Assembly (NCBI GenBank): GCA_025655595.1
Contig: JAHXIO010000025.1
Location: 1 to 34,010, forward strand
Direction of reading: 5' to 3'
Source of the DNA: Candidatus Thiodiazotropha sp. (ex Monitilora ramsayi)
GTDB lineage: Bacteria; Pseudomonadota; Gammaproteobacteria; Chromatiales; Chromatiaceae
DNA length: 34,010 nt
The position numbers were made by a program, and so were the translations under genes. This document shows positions 1 through 8,128 of this stretch, piece by piece. Within the stretch, counting starts at the first letter, position 1; each line of letters starts with the position of its first letter. Below the pieces are notes generated by a model that saw nothing but the letters and a program-made list of their open reading frames with translations, was not told the DNA's origin and made no database searches.

Positions 1-423
1 ACTGAAACTGCAACGTCAGAAAACACCTTAACTGTAAGTTACCAGGGTCCATATTTTTTAAAGGGTGATTTGGCAATAGAACAATCACCTGTGGATATGC
101 CTGGTATTCAATTTAGGGCAGCATTGTGTCGCTGTGGTTTATCAAACAACAAACCATTTTGCGATAATAGTCATGAAGGACAATTTAAAGACTATGGTGC
201 GGTTGGAGAAACCGGAGAACCATTAAAGGAAACTGGCGGCAAATTAAACATTAACCCATTAAAAGATGGTCCGCTACTGTTATCGGGAAATGTCACGATT
301 AAAGCCAGCAGTGGCCGTAACGCCTGGCAAGGTAACAATGTTGCCTTGTGTCGTTGTGGTGCTTCGAAAAACAAACCGTTTTGTGATGGTACACATAAAA
401 CTATAGGGTTTAAAACTGATTAG
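1..423 (+). CDS. CDGSH iron-sulfur domain protein, 5' end cut by window edge
   Basis: The frame is open from base 1, so the gene begins outside the window; the TTG at 70 is only an internal candidate. Two CDGSH-type motifs are visible: CRCGLSNNKPFCDNSH, then about 70 residues later CRCGASKNKPFCDGTH. Each supplies the three Cys and one His that bind a 2Fe-2S cluster in this family. The upstream residues QGPYFLKGDL resemble the conserved segment before the first motif in bacterial double-CDGSH proteins. Such proteins are small soluble Fe-S proteins thought to work in electron transfer or cluster handling. The first motif has Asn for Gly (CDNSH), a tolerated variant. The gene stands alone with 217 bases after it. 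Family assignment is firm; the physiological role is unknown. Confidence 0.88.
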   Translation, partial: TETATSENTLTVSYQGPYFLKGDLAIEQSPVDMPGIQFRAALCRCGLSNNKPFCDNSHEGQFKDYGAVGETGEPLKETGGKLNINPLKDGPLLLSGNVTIKASSGRNAWQGNNVALCRCGASKNKPFCDGTHKTIGFKTD

Positions 424-640
424 TTATGAAGTGATCACTCTATAGTATACGGAAGTATTCTTGAATGAATCTACCAGTTGGAAAGAGTTTGATAGGTTAA
501 AAATGGTAGTAAAAATGATAGGGGACAGATCACTGTTACGAATGATAATTATCAGATTAATCAGTATACAAGGCAATCGTATTAGGTGAGTGGTATTAAC
601 CTCAAGCTGCAACAGTTGTTCCTTGCTAAATGTAGTTGTT

Positions 641-1489
641 ATGAGAGAGCATTCAACATTGAGTTATAGGCTCGTTTGTATTGTGTTTCTACTTTTTTCA
701 AAATCCGCGATTTCGGATGACCGAGAGAATACTGTATGCGGCTGGTTTAAAGAGCGATTTCATTTTCTAATTTGGAGTTCTCTCGCTCCTGCGCCTGACG
801 ATTCAAGAGTTTCTCAAAATCCGCTTATTGAAAGCGTGACTTTTATGACTTCTGATGAGAGAGCACTCAAAGGCTATATATATCATTCTCATGATGAACA
901 TGGAATCGCGACTGAACCGAAAGGCTATATTTTGATTGCTTTAGGGAATGCGATGATTGCTGATCAAATGATCGTAAATCTAAAGTCGTTTTCACAAAGA
1001 GGCTATGACGTATATATTTATGACTACCGTGGATATGGATTATCTGAGGGCAAGCGCCGTATCAAGGCCTTTATCGAAGACTATAAAGAGATAATTGACG
1101 AGCTGAATTCAAAATATCAAAGACATCTACTGTACGGTATTTCCCTTGGTGGTGCAGTGTTGTCAAATGTGATTGGCACAGGCGCTGCATACGATCGCGC
1201 AGTGATTGATTCATCCCCAAGTCGTTTTTCTCCCTTTGGATGTCCAAGAACAATCGATCCTGTAGAAAACCTACCGGATAATGCAGAGAATATCCTGATC
1301 ATTACTGGCGCCATTGATACGGTGCTTCCGCCAGATATGACATCGGAATTGAGAGAGGTGGCCCACTCGAGAGGTGCGACAGTCTTCGATGGGCATGATT
1401 ATTCCCATCCATTCATGGATAGAGACAGGGTTATCCACAGAAACCGGATGGATCGGGTAATCGAATTCCTGGATGCCACTACGGAGTAA
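641..1489 (+). CDS. secreted alpha/beta hydrolase (serine hydrolase)
   Basis: I chose the ATG at 641 (282 residues) because it begins a typical signal peptide (basic start, then VCIVFLLFSKSAISD). An upstream GTG at 590 would add 17 residues in front of it. The protein has the alpha/beta-hydrolase layout: an oxyanion-type region ALGNAM near residue 85, a DYRGYG segment, the nucleophile elbow GISLGG with Ser168, a probable acid Asp226 in GAIDTVLPP, and His252 or His256 in GHDYSHPF. This resembles the S33/BAAT-like lysophospholipase group often called alpha/beta fold hydrolase; substrate cannot be told. Codon use is AT-rich compared with genes after 8.7 kb. Both flanks are gene-poor and carry relic sequence, so it may be acquired DNA. 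Confidence 0.8.
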   Translation: MREHSTLSYRLVCIVFLLFSKSAISDDRENTVCGWFKERFHFLIWSSLAPAPDDSRVSQNPLIESVTFMTSDERALKGYIYHSHDEHGIATEPKGYILIALGNAMIADQMIVNLKSFSQRGYDVYIYDYRGYGLSEGKRRIKAFIEDYKEIIDELNSKYQRHLLYGISLGGAVLSNVIGTGAAYDRAVIDSSPSRFSPFGCPRTIDPVENLPDNAENILIITGAIDTVLPPDMTSELREVAHSRGATVFDGHDYSHPFMDRDRVIHRNRMDRVIEFLDATTE

Positions 1490-1581
1490 TCATTCAGTTA
1501 AGAATCAGAAATCACAGGGGACAAGCGACGTTATATCGGTTAACTACTGGCAATATTGTACGATCATCGAGGATGGTAGCT

Positions 1582-1602
1582 AGGGACAGACCACGAATCA
1601 CC
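1582..1602 (+). repeat. short GGGACAG-type repeats, possible vestige of REP/Y1 transposase-linked DNA
   Basis: AGGGACAGACCACGAATC at 1582 resembles GGGGACAGATCAC at 521 and GGGGACAAGCGACG at 1517. Motifs of this shape are familiar next to REP-associated Y1 transposases in gammaproteobacteria. No transposase reading frame remains here, so the assignment is tentative. Confidence 0.25.
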
Positions 1603-1830
1603 GGATTTACTAAAGCGTATTAATCTGACTCAATCCACTTGTACGAGTGGATCTTCCTCGATCTATACGATGCAATGTTTGTCCACAATCTCAAAAACGT
1701 CAGGCCATGTCTCCAGTCGTGATTCCATGCGACGGACAAAGTCCTCGCGGGCATCGCCGCTGAGACCGCGATTGACAAAGGTGCCGCCGCCCTGGCGGCT
1801 ATGCAGTATCCCTTTACTGGCCAGTTTTTG
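1603..1830 (-). pseudogene. relic of FadR-family GntR regulator with internal deletion
   Basis: Two blocks match the intact regulator at 8731-9474. Bases 1603-1688 match 8724-8810 (the C-terminal end and a few bases past the stop, with a 1-base gap). Bases 1689-1830 match 9183-9324 colinearly without gaps (part of the DNA-binding domain). The 372 bases in between, which encode most of the FCD ligand domain, are missing, and homology stops before the N-terminal start. A leftward frame still reads KLASKGILHSRQGGGTFVN, but it lacks the first part of the winged helix and runs into unrelated sequence, so no working repressor is expected. Because homology continues beyond the stop codon, this is a DNA-level duplicate rather than an independent family member. 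Confidence 0.85.
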
Positions 1831-2024
1831 TGGTAAATGGGATAAATGATAATCTTTCGTATTAATATTTGTCACTGACTTCTTCAGCAATAACAATTGG
1901 TTATGTGAGGCGATGGTTTTGTCCAGATGATGCTAAAACGGCGTTTTCTCTAAAGAAGTGGATATTATTGACGATAATGACCAGAGAGATAGATAGAAAT
2001 AATACTCCATCAGCTAGATAAATC

Positions 2025-3134
2025 ATGTACCTGCCCTTCAACTCAACGACAGAATTAGTTGAATTATTGTCTGCAGGTCATCCCAACCAAGTCTCTTGGC
2101 TGCTGTGTTTCTCCTATAAACACGCTGATAAATTACCATCACTATTCGAGGCTGCACACAGTCGTGGACTGCAATTCTGCGGTGGTCTATTTCCCGGCCT
2201 GATTGATGGAGCAACACCGAAAGATGATGGTGTTTTGGCTATACCGCTCCCGGAAGGGAGCCGAGTCGTGACTGCAACTATCAGCAGGGATTCAGTGGAA
2301 TGGACTGAAGAACTGCCTCCACTTACATCTGAATCTAGCGCTAAGTCCAGTATGCTGCTCTTTGTGGACTGCCTTTCACCAGGAATCACACGATTTTTGG
2401 AGGAAGTATATGATCAGTATGGCACCCGGATTCACTATGCCGGCGCCGGTGCCGGCTATGCAAACCTTCAACCTAAACCGGTCATCTTCACAGAAGCTGG
2501 GTTTATTCCCCATGGCGGCTTATTGATTTTGATGGCGGTGGAGGCTATATCCAGCGTTCAGCACGGCTGGAAACGTATTGCCGGTCCATTTATCGCCACG
2601 CGGACGAACGGCAATATCATTCAGGAACTCAACTGGGAATCTGCGGGGAGTATCTATCGAGGAGAGGTGGAGTCCATTGCTCTCGAACTCAAAGGAAAAC
2701 CGGTGTTTCCGGACCTGAATTCCCGCTTCCCACTCAGTATCGGCAAACAGTCTTCAGAAGATGTTGTGCGTGATCCTATTGAAATTAACTCATCCGATGA
2801 GATCGTTGTGTTATCTGATGTGCCAGAGAACTCAGCTATTTATATTTCAGAAGGTAGTAAGGAGACAATAGTAGAAGCAGTCCGTAGCGCGGTTCGAGAG
2901 TGTGATACCAGTTTTCAGATATCATTTTGTTTTGTATCGGACTGCTACTCACGTGCACTAATGCTTGGTGATGATATTGAAGAAGAGTTGGAGGCAGCAT
3001 GCGAGGAGTTGAAGAAGTTTACAAACGCTCCGCTGCAAGGCGTGCTTGCACTGGGAGAGATCTGCGGTAACGGACGTTCCAATCTTGAATTTTATAATAA
3101 GACATTTGTGATTTCAGTCGCACATAAAGTGTAA
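2025..3134 (+). CDS. FIST domain sensory protein
   Basis: This 369-residue protein matches the FIST (FIST_N plus FIST_C) architecture. The N-terminal half has VSWLLCFSYKHADKL and the typical FCGGLFPGLIDG region. The middle has the glycine-rich HYAGAGAGYANLQ and GLLILMAV segments, and FIST_C follows to about residue 350 with APLQGVLALGEICGNG. FIST proteins are predicted cytoplasmic small-ligand sensors (amino acids have been proposed) usually encoded beside signalling enzymes. Only 17 bases separate its stop from the next gene, a large c-di-GMP enzyme, so the two are probably co-transcribed and the FIST protein may feed a signal to it. No good Shine-Dalgarno is seen; the start is the first in-frame ATG and fits the domain boundary. 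Confidence 0.85.
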   Translation: MYLPFNSTTELVELLSAGHPNQVSWLLCFSYKHADKLPSLFEAAHSRGLQFCGGLFPGLIDGATPKDDGVLAIPLPEGSRVVTATISRDSVEWTEELPPLTSESSAKSSMLLFVDCLSPGITRFLEEVYDQYGTRIHYAGAGAGYANLQPKPVIFTEAGFIPHGGLLILMAVEAISSVQHGWKRIAGPFIATRTNGNIIQELNWESAGSIYRGEVESIALELKGKPVFPDLNSRFPLSIGKQSSEDVVRDPIEINSSDEIVVLSDVPENSAIYISEGSKETIVEAVRSAVRECDTSFQISFCFVSDCYSRALMLGDDIEEELEAACEELKKFTNAPLQGVLALGEICGNGRSNLEFYNKTFVISVAHKV

Positions 3135-3151
3135 TAGAAGGCTCACAGTAG

Positions 3152-6100
3152 ATGGGTAAACCCAGAGTCTCAAGCAATGTCACCGAAGAACTGCTTCGGC
3201 TTTATGAGCTGGTCCTGTCCATAGGCAAGGATCTCGATCCCTATAAGGTTGGCCGCAGCTTCCTAAAAGTTATTGTTCCACGTTTTAACCTGACAGCAGC
3301 CTCAGTCTGGTGGCGAATGGATGACAAAGCGGGATTAATGCCACTCGCTTCGATTCCAAGGATGAATGCAGATGAGGTTGAGAAAAACAAAACGGAAATA
3401 TTCAATGATCTATTGAATGATATGGCGCCATGCATAGTTCATTCAGGTGACAAGTACTATGCTGAGCTGAGCAAGTTGTTTGATGATCATGAACGTACTT
3501 ATGCGGTATATCCGTTTTCCGGGCAAGGTGTGATGCTATTACAGAGTGCATCAGAAGATGGAATTACTCTTCGTATGCTGAATAGCTTGCGCCCTGTAAT
3601 GGATATTCTTGGTGCTACGATTCAAGGGGGGGTCTCACATCAGAATCTTATGCGTTCTGAAAAGGAGCTCAAGCTGCAAAGGGGGTTTCTTAAAACACTG
3701 ATTCATACAATTCCCGATCTTGTCTGGATGAAAGGCTCGGACGGTGTCTACCTGGCTTGCAATGAACGATTTGAAAGGTTTTTTGGTGCTTCTGAGACGG
3801 ATATCGTCAATAAGACGGATTACGATTTTGTTGATTCCGAGCTTGCGGATTTATTTCGCTACCATGATAAACAGGCAATAGAGAAAGGGTCGCCTTCTGT
3901 CAATGAAGAGTGGATCACTTTCTCGGATGATGGACATAAAGAGCTACTCGAGACAACAAAGACACCTATGTATGATGAGAAAGGCAACGTGATAGGTGTA
4001 CTGGGCGTTGGACATGACATAACAGAAAGTCGTCGAACTCAACAACAACTACTTATTGAACGGGATCGCAGCCAACGTTATCTGGATACGGTAGAGGCGA
4101 TCATTGTTTCCCTTGATACTGGGGGAATAGTGACGATGATTAACCGAAAAGGCTGCGAGCTGCTGGGCTATTCTGATAAGGAGATTGTTGGAAAAAACTG
4201 GTTTCAGGTCTTTCTGCCGCAACCCGAAGGTATGGAGCAGGTATATCCCCTCTTTAAGCATGTTATAGCGGGTCAAATCAAGAGTGCCGAGTATTTTGAA
4301 AATGAAATACTTGACAGTTCGGGCAATCGTCATCTTATTGCCTGGCACAATGCCTATTTTCACGATGAAGATGGAAATGTTGTTGGTACTCTGAGTGCCG
4401 GTGAAGACATTACAGTCCGCAGAAAGGCAGAGAATGAGATTGTTGCCAGCAGAGATCGATTGAGTGCCATTTTCAATGCTACACAGGACGCTGTCTGGTT
4501 AGTGGACAAAGATGCGAATCTGATTGATGTCAATCCAGCCGCCTGCGAGGCACTAGGCTATGAGAGAGAGGAGCTGATTAAAAAGCGTGTTCATGATATC
4601 GATACGAAATTCGATAACATCATGATTGATAAGACAATAGAGCAGACCATGTCGCAAGGATGCTCGCGTTTTGAGAGTCAGCATAAAAGAAAAGATGGAG
4701 AAATTATTGATGTTGAGGTCTCCATATCTTATGTGCCCAGTGAGTCGATACAGGTTTCATTTATCAGAGACATCACAGAGAAGAAACGGGCAGTTGAGGC
4801 GCTCAAACAAGCGGCCAGTGTTTTTGAACATGCCAATGAAGGAATTACCATCACTGATGCAGATGGGACAATTCAAGAAGTCAACAAGGCATTTTCTCAT
4901 ATAACCGGATACACCCGAGAAGAGGTGATCGGTCAAAACCCAAGACTTCTCAAGTCAGGTCGTCACGATGCTATTTTCTATGAACAGATGTGGCATGCGC
5001 TAAAGACAAAAAAACACTGGACTGGAGAGATCTGGAACCGGCGCAAGAATGGGGAGATATATGCCGAAATTCTTACAATCAGTGCTATTGCCGATGAAAA
5101 AGGTTTAGTTGATAGATACGTTGCGTTGTTTGCTGACATTACACCAATAAAGGAACAGCAAAAGCAGCTTGAGCGCATGGCACACTATGATTTGCTAACA
5201 GGCATGCCAAATAGAGCACTGTTGGCAGATCGTCTCCGCCAGGCGATGACACAGGCAATGCGACACAACAACCTGTTGGCAGTTGTTTATCTCGATCTGG
5301 ATGGATTCAAAGAAGTCAATGATGCGCACGGACATGATGTCGGGGATCAGATGTTGATTCAACTTGCCAAGCGTATGCAAGATGCTCTTCGCGAGGGTGA
5401 TACTCTGTCTCGTTTGGGTGGAGATGAGTTTGTTGCGGTCTTGCTGGATCTGTCTGATCATGAAGATTGCGCACAGATCCTGGATCGACTGCTTGATGCG
5501 ACTTCTGAACCTGTTTGGATAGAAGGGCTGGAGTTACAAATCTCCGCCAGCCTGGGTGTCAGCTTTTTTCCACAGGATAATCAACTGGACCCGGATCAGC
5601 TTCTACGTCAGGCAGACCAGGCTATGTACCAGGCTAAGCAGCTTGGCAAAAATTGTTATCATCTGTTTGATGATGAAAAGGACAAGTCTATACGAGGGCG
5701 TCATGACTATGTTCAGCGTATTCGGCAGGCATTGAATCATGACGAGTTGATTCTCCATTATCAGCCTAAGGTGAATATGCGTACCGGTGAGGTTATCGGT
5801 ACAGAGGCTTTGGTGCGCTGGCAACATCCTGAGCGTGGGTTACTGCCTCCTGGGCTGTTCCTACCCATGATCGAGAACCATATATTAATGGTAGAGTTGG
5901 GTGACTGGGTGCTGAATAACGCTCTGCAACAAGTGGAAACATGGAAAAGGAAGGGCCTAAATCTGCCGGTCAGTGTTAATATCAATGCTCTTCATATTCA
6001 ACAACCGGATTTCCTTCAACGATTATTTGAAAAACTTAAGCAGTTTCCAGGTGTGCACGTTGGAGATCTTGAACTGGAGGTGCTGGAGACAAGTGCTTTA

Positions 6101-6835
6101 GGAAACCTTTCCAGGGTTTCGGAGATTATTCATGCGTGTAGGGAGAGGGGTGTTGGTTTTGCACTGGATGATTTTGGAACCGGGTATTCATCTCTAACCT
6201 ACTTAAAACGCCTATCAGCGAATCTACTCAAGATTGACAGAAGTTTCGTTCTGAATATGTTGGAGGACCCTGATGACCTGGCAATCCTGGAGGGGGTTCT
6301 TGGTTTGGCGACGGCGTTTCGTCGAGAAGTGATCGCTGAAGGTGTGGAAACGATAGAAATTGGAGAAATGCTACTGCTCATGGGGTGTGAACTGGGGCAG
6401 GGGTATGCAATTGCAAGGCCTATGCAGGCAGATGATGTCAGTGAGTGGTATGCTTCATGGAAACCCGATAACCGCTGGCTGGGGAAGACGGGTGTAAGCA
6501 GAGATGTACTGCCGGTGCTGTTTTCAACGGTTGAACATAGAGCTTGGTTTTCTCATCTTGAAGGTTATTTGAGAGGTGGCAGGAAGACGCTGCCGACTAT
6601 GGATAGCAGTCGCTGTAGATTTGCCCAGTGGCTTGAGAAATCAAGTAAGGAGATATATTCCGGGCTTCCGCGTCTGAAGGAGATCAAGAAGCTCCATCAG
6701 GAAATACATCAGTTGGCAGAGTTGATTGTCGAAGAAAAAATTCGCACGGGATCAAATTCGTCATTCTCCAGATGGAATGAGCTTGAATCTATGCGCGATG
6801 AATTGTTGTCGCATATGAAGCAGCTGGTCCAGTAA
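3152..6835 (+). CDS. GAF/PAS-GGDEF-EAL c-di-GMP enzyme with C-terminal CZB zinc-binding domain
   Basis: This is a 1227-residue cytoplasmic signalling protein without membrane segments. Order: GAF-like region (about 10-165), four PAS units (about 175-295, 305-430, 435-550, 555-680), GGDEF domain, EAL domain, CZB domain. The cyclase motif GGDEF is intact at 756-760, with an RxxD inhibitory site (REGD) five residues before it. The phosphodiesterase half keeps EAL (885-887), LEVLE, DDFGTGYSSL, KIDRSF and AEGVE, so both activities look possible. The last 100 residues carry His1129, Cys1155, His1182 and His1186, spaced as the His/Cys/His-x3-His ligands of CZB domains, which bind zinc and inhibit the E. 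coli diguanylate cyclase DgcZ. That suggests zinc or redox control added to PAS input. It lies 17 bases after the FIST gene. Confidence 0.93.
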   Translation: MGKPRVSSNVTEELLRLYELVLSIGKDLDPYKVGRSFLKVIVPRFNLTAASVWWRMDDKAGLMPLASIPRMNADEVEKNKTEIFNDLLNDMAPCIVHSGDKYYAELSKLFDDHERTYAVYPFSGQGVMLLQSASEDGITLRMLNSLRPVMDILGATIQGGVSHQNLMRSEKELKLQRGFLKTLIHTIPDLVWMKGSDGVYLACNERFERFFGASETDIVNKTDYDFVDSELADLFRYHDKQAIEKGSPSVNEEWITFSDDGHKELLETTKTPMYDEKGNVIGVLGVGHDITESRRTQQQLLIERDRSQRYLDTVEAIIVSLDTGGIVTMINRKGCELLGYSDKEIVGKNWFQVFLPQPEGMEQVYPLFKHVIAGQIKSAEYFENEILDSSGNRHLIAWHNAYFHDEDGNVVGTLSAGEDITVRRKAENEIVASRDRLSAIFNATQDAVWLVDKDANLIDVNPAACEALGYEREELIKKRVHDIDTKFDNIMIDKTIEQTMSQGCSRFESQHKRKDGEIIDVEVSISYVPSESIQVSFIRDITEKKRAVEALKQAASVFEHANEGITITDADGTIQEVNKAFSHITGYTREEVIGQNPRLLKSGRHDAIFYEQMWHALKTKKHWTGEIWNRRKNGEIYAEILTISAIADEKGLVDRYVALFADITPIKEQQKQLERMAHYDLLTGMPNRALLADRLRQAMTQAMRHNNLLAVVYLDLDGFKEVNDAHGHDVGDQMLIQLAKRMQDALREGDTLSRLGGDEFVAVLLDLSDHEDCAQILDRLLDATSEPVWIEGLELQISASLGVSFFPQDNQLDPDQLLRQADQAMYQAKQLGKNCYHLFDDEKDKSIRGRHDYVQRIRQALNHDELILHYQPKVNMRTGEVIGTEALVRWQHPERGLLPPGLFLPMIENHILMVELGDWVLNNALQQVETWKRKGLNLPVSVNINALHIQQPDFLQRLFEKLKQFPGVHVGDLELEVLETSALGNLSRVSEIIHACRERGVGFALDDFGTGYSSLTYLKRLSANLLKIDRSFVLNMLEDPDDLAILEGVLGLATAFRREVIAEGVETIEIGEMLLLMGCELGQGYAIARPMQADDVSEWYASWKPDNRWLGKTGVSRDVLPVLFSTVEHRAWFSHLEGYLRGGRKTLPTMDSSRCRFAQWLEKSSKEIYSGLPRLKEIKKLHQEIHQLAELIVEEKIRTGSNSSFSRWNELESMRDELLSHMKQLVQ

Positions 6836-7099
6836 ACGTTTTTTTGATAGGTAGATGATTCAACTAAATCATCTAGTGATATGACAGACTGCCGATACTA
6901 GCTGTAGAAATCTGGACTAGATCTGACACCATTTAAAATTGGATCAGAAGTCATATGACAATGGAGAGAGAGGAAACCTACTTCTCCAAAGCAGACCTAA
7001 AACAAGGCCTGTTGTACCGACAGAAACCGGCCAATAGCAGACAACTAGCCAGAGATGGAGATAATCGCTGTAACCATCTTTTTAGTACTCATTATCACC
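6836..7099. other. intergenic stretch without a convincing gene
   Basis: Apart from the stem-loop at 6852-6875 this interval shows no supported gene. A short frame from the ATG at 6955 runs about 59 codons to 7135, but it has no recognisable family and runs through the downstream promoter. The segment around 6918-6950 might be the worn end of an insertion sequence; I cannot confirm it. Confidence 0.4.
6852..6875 (+). terminator. stem-loop after the GGDEF-EAL gene
   Basis: TAGATGATT and AATCATCTA form a 9-bp stem around a 6-base loop, 17 bases past the stop codon. The T-run lies before the stem (6840-6845), not after it, so this is at best an atypical terminator. Confidence 0.35.
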
Positions 7100-7130
7100 T
7101 TGACAATCTCACGTTAACGTCAGATACTTA
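7100..7130 (+). promoter_or_regulatory. MerR-type promoter with 19-bp spacer and central dyad
   Basis: TTGACA (7100-7105) and TACTTA (7125-7130) are separated by 19 bases, the over-long spacing typical of promoters activated by MerR proteins through DNA distortion. The perfect palindrome ACGTTAACGT (7111-7120) sits almost exactly at the spacer centre. The operon it faces encodes a MerR regulator (7630-8094), so autoregulation is likely. Confidence 0.75.
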
Positions 7131-7136
7131 AATCTA

Positions 7137-7146
7137 ACGTTAACGA
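7137..7146 (+). promoter_or_regulatory. second ACGTTAACG dyad
   Basis: ACGTTAACG recurs 26 bases downstream of its first copy, with the 8-bp palindrome CGTTAACG at 7138-7145. It lies between the predicted promoter and the first gene. It could be a second MerR-binding site or part of the leader. Confidence 0.45.
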
Positions 7147-7164
7147 TAGATATGGGGGTGTGTG

Positions 7165-7386
7165 ATGATGACTACTGACATCATGATTCATATCAACGAG
7201 TCTCTAGCTGAAACCAAACAACATGCGCTTGAAACTGAATTGCGGACTGTAGAGGGTGTTATCGCTCCTCGTTTTAATAAGCCTCATTTACTTGTTGTTG
7301 CTTATGACATGGAGACCACAAGCACACCGGTAATACTACAGCGTGTTATTAACAAGGGTTATCAGGCTCAATTGGTTGGACTCTGA
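7165..7386 (+). CDS. small HMA-like (ferredoxin-fold) protein without CxxC
   Basis: This protein of about 73 residues has the length and alternating pattern of a heavy-metal-associated domain (beta-alpha-beta-beta-alpha-beta): DIMIHINESL, an ETELRTVEGV helix and turn, LLVVAYD, VILQRVINKGY, QAQLVGL. The metal-binding CxxC loop of HMA proteins is absent (HINESL in its place) and the protein has no Cys at all, so it is unlikely to carry copper in the usual way. Starts at 7162 (GTG), 7165 and 7168 are nearly equivalent; GGGGGTG just upstream can act as ribosome site. It is the first gene behind the MerR-type promoter. It is followed, in the same frame after a single TGA and five codons, by the TusA-like gene. 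Function unknown; a partner or adaptor for the sulfur carrier is a guess. Confidence 0.65.
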   Translation: MMTTDIMIHINESLAETKQHALETELRTVEGVIAPRFNKPHLLVVAYDMETTSTPVILQRVINKGYQAQLVGL

Positions 7387-7401
7387 GAATTAAATCGGAT
7401 A

Positions 7402-7629
7402 TTGGAATTTGATCACTTTGTCGATATCAAAGGCATGTGTTGTTCTGCGCCTGTGATTCATTTGTCTAATGAATTTAAGGGGTTCAAGTCTGGGGACGTT
7501 GTTTTAGTTGAATCTGATAAAGTGTCAATGCTAAATGACATGCCTTCCTACTGCTCACTGACAAAAAACTTCCTGATACATCAACAAGAAAAAGATAACC
7601 TGTTTTATTTTTGGATAAAGATTGCGTAA
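7402..7629 (+). CDS. TusA/SirA-family sulfur-carrier-like protein
   Basis: This 75-residue protein matches the TusA fold. The start VDIKGMCCSAP aligns with the family's LDLRGLxCPxP, placing Cys14 at the position of the persulfide-carrying cysteine. The later MPSYCSLTKNFLI and DNLFYFWIKIA match the family's PGFC...and C-terminal strand. The hallmark CPxP is changed to CSAP, and an extra Cys (Cys13) precedes the active one. The TTG at 7402 is the first usable start after the in-frame TGA at 7384-7386; no strong ribosome site is seen, so translation may depend on coupling to the gene before it. Its TAA directly abuts the ATG of the MerR gene. Likely a specialised sulfur carrier rather than the tRNA-thiolation TusA. 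Confidence 0.8.
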   Translation: MEFDHFVDIKGMCCSAPVIHLSNEFKGFKSGDVVLVESDKVSMLNDMPSYCSLTKNFLIHQQEKDNLFYFWIKIA

Positions 7630-8094
7630 ATGTTTACCGAGTACTTGAAAATTGGCGAAGTCGCAGAATTACTCAAAACAACAATACGAACCATTAGGTA
7701 CTATGAGGAAGAAGGGCTTCTAGAGCCGCATAGAACTGATGGTGGTACACGCTTGTATTCTGAGCAACATGTAAAGCGCCTAAAATCAATTCTTCATCTC
7801 GTAGATAATGGATTTTCGATTGAGGTTATCAGACTAATCGGAAGCATAAGGGAAACCTGCAATACAGGGAACGATAGCAGCAAAAAGGTATCCGCAGTCA
7901 TTGAGTCAGAGATAAAAAACATAAATAAGAAAGTTGCTAGCCTTGAACTTCTTAAGTCGGAATTTACAGTTGCTTTAAAGCAAGTAAAAAAATGTACTGG
8001 ATGCACCAATCTACCTTCGAGCAATGGCTGTCCCACATGTCCATTAAACAAAAAACTAAACCAAATAGAAATTCTTAATCTGATTTGGGAATGA
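7630..8094 (+). CDS. MerR-family transcriptional regulator with C-terminal Cys cluster
   Basis: This 154-residue protein begins with a MerR winged helix: LKIGEVAELLKTTIRTIRYY, then EEGLLEPHRT and TRLYSEQHVKRLK, residues 5-52. A dimerisation helix follows (about 85-120). The effector region holds Cys122, Cys125, Cys134 and Cys137 as CTGC and CPTC, plus Cys77. Four such cysteines could bind a metal or react with sulfide/persulfide. The company of a TusA-like carrier and a YgaP-type membrane protein makes a reactive-sulfur or metal signal plausible, but neither is shown. The ATG follows the previous stop with no gap. It probably controls the 19-bp-spaced promoter at 7100-7130. Confidence 0.9.
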   Translation: MFTEYLKIGEVAELLKTTIRTIRYYEEEGLLEPHRTDGGTRLYSEQHVKRLKSILHLVDNGFSIEVIRLIGSIRETCNTGNDSSKKVSAVIESEIKNINKKVASLELLKSEFTVALKQVKKCTGCTNLPSSNGCPTCPLNKKLNQIEILNLIWE

Positions 8095-8128
8095 TGCTAC
8101 GGCATATTCTTAAGAGGGATATTTCACT

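Larger units (their letters stand above)
1490..2024. other. gene-poor interval with a GntR relic
   Basis: This 535-base stretch carries GGGACAG-type motifs (1517, 1582) and the internally deleted GntR copy (1603-1830). The rest, 1831-2024, is AT-rich and shows no convincing gene. It must hold the promoter for the FIST gene: TTGACG lies near 1966, but no good -10 at standard spacing is evident. No clear ribosome site precedes the ATG at 2025. Confidence 0.5.

Noticed and set aside
1663-1896. Leftward 77-residue frame as a functional GntR gene
   Set aside because: It is the middle of a relic: the first part of the winged helix and nearly all of the ligand domain are missing and its first residues are unrelated sequence.
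6955-7135. Rightward frame of about 59 codons from an ATG
   Set aside because: No family resemblance, and it reads through the MerR-type promoter and operator.
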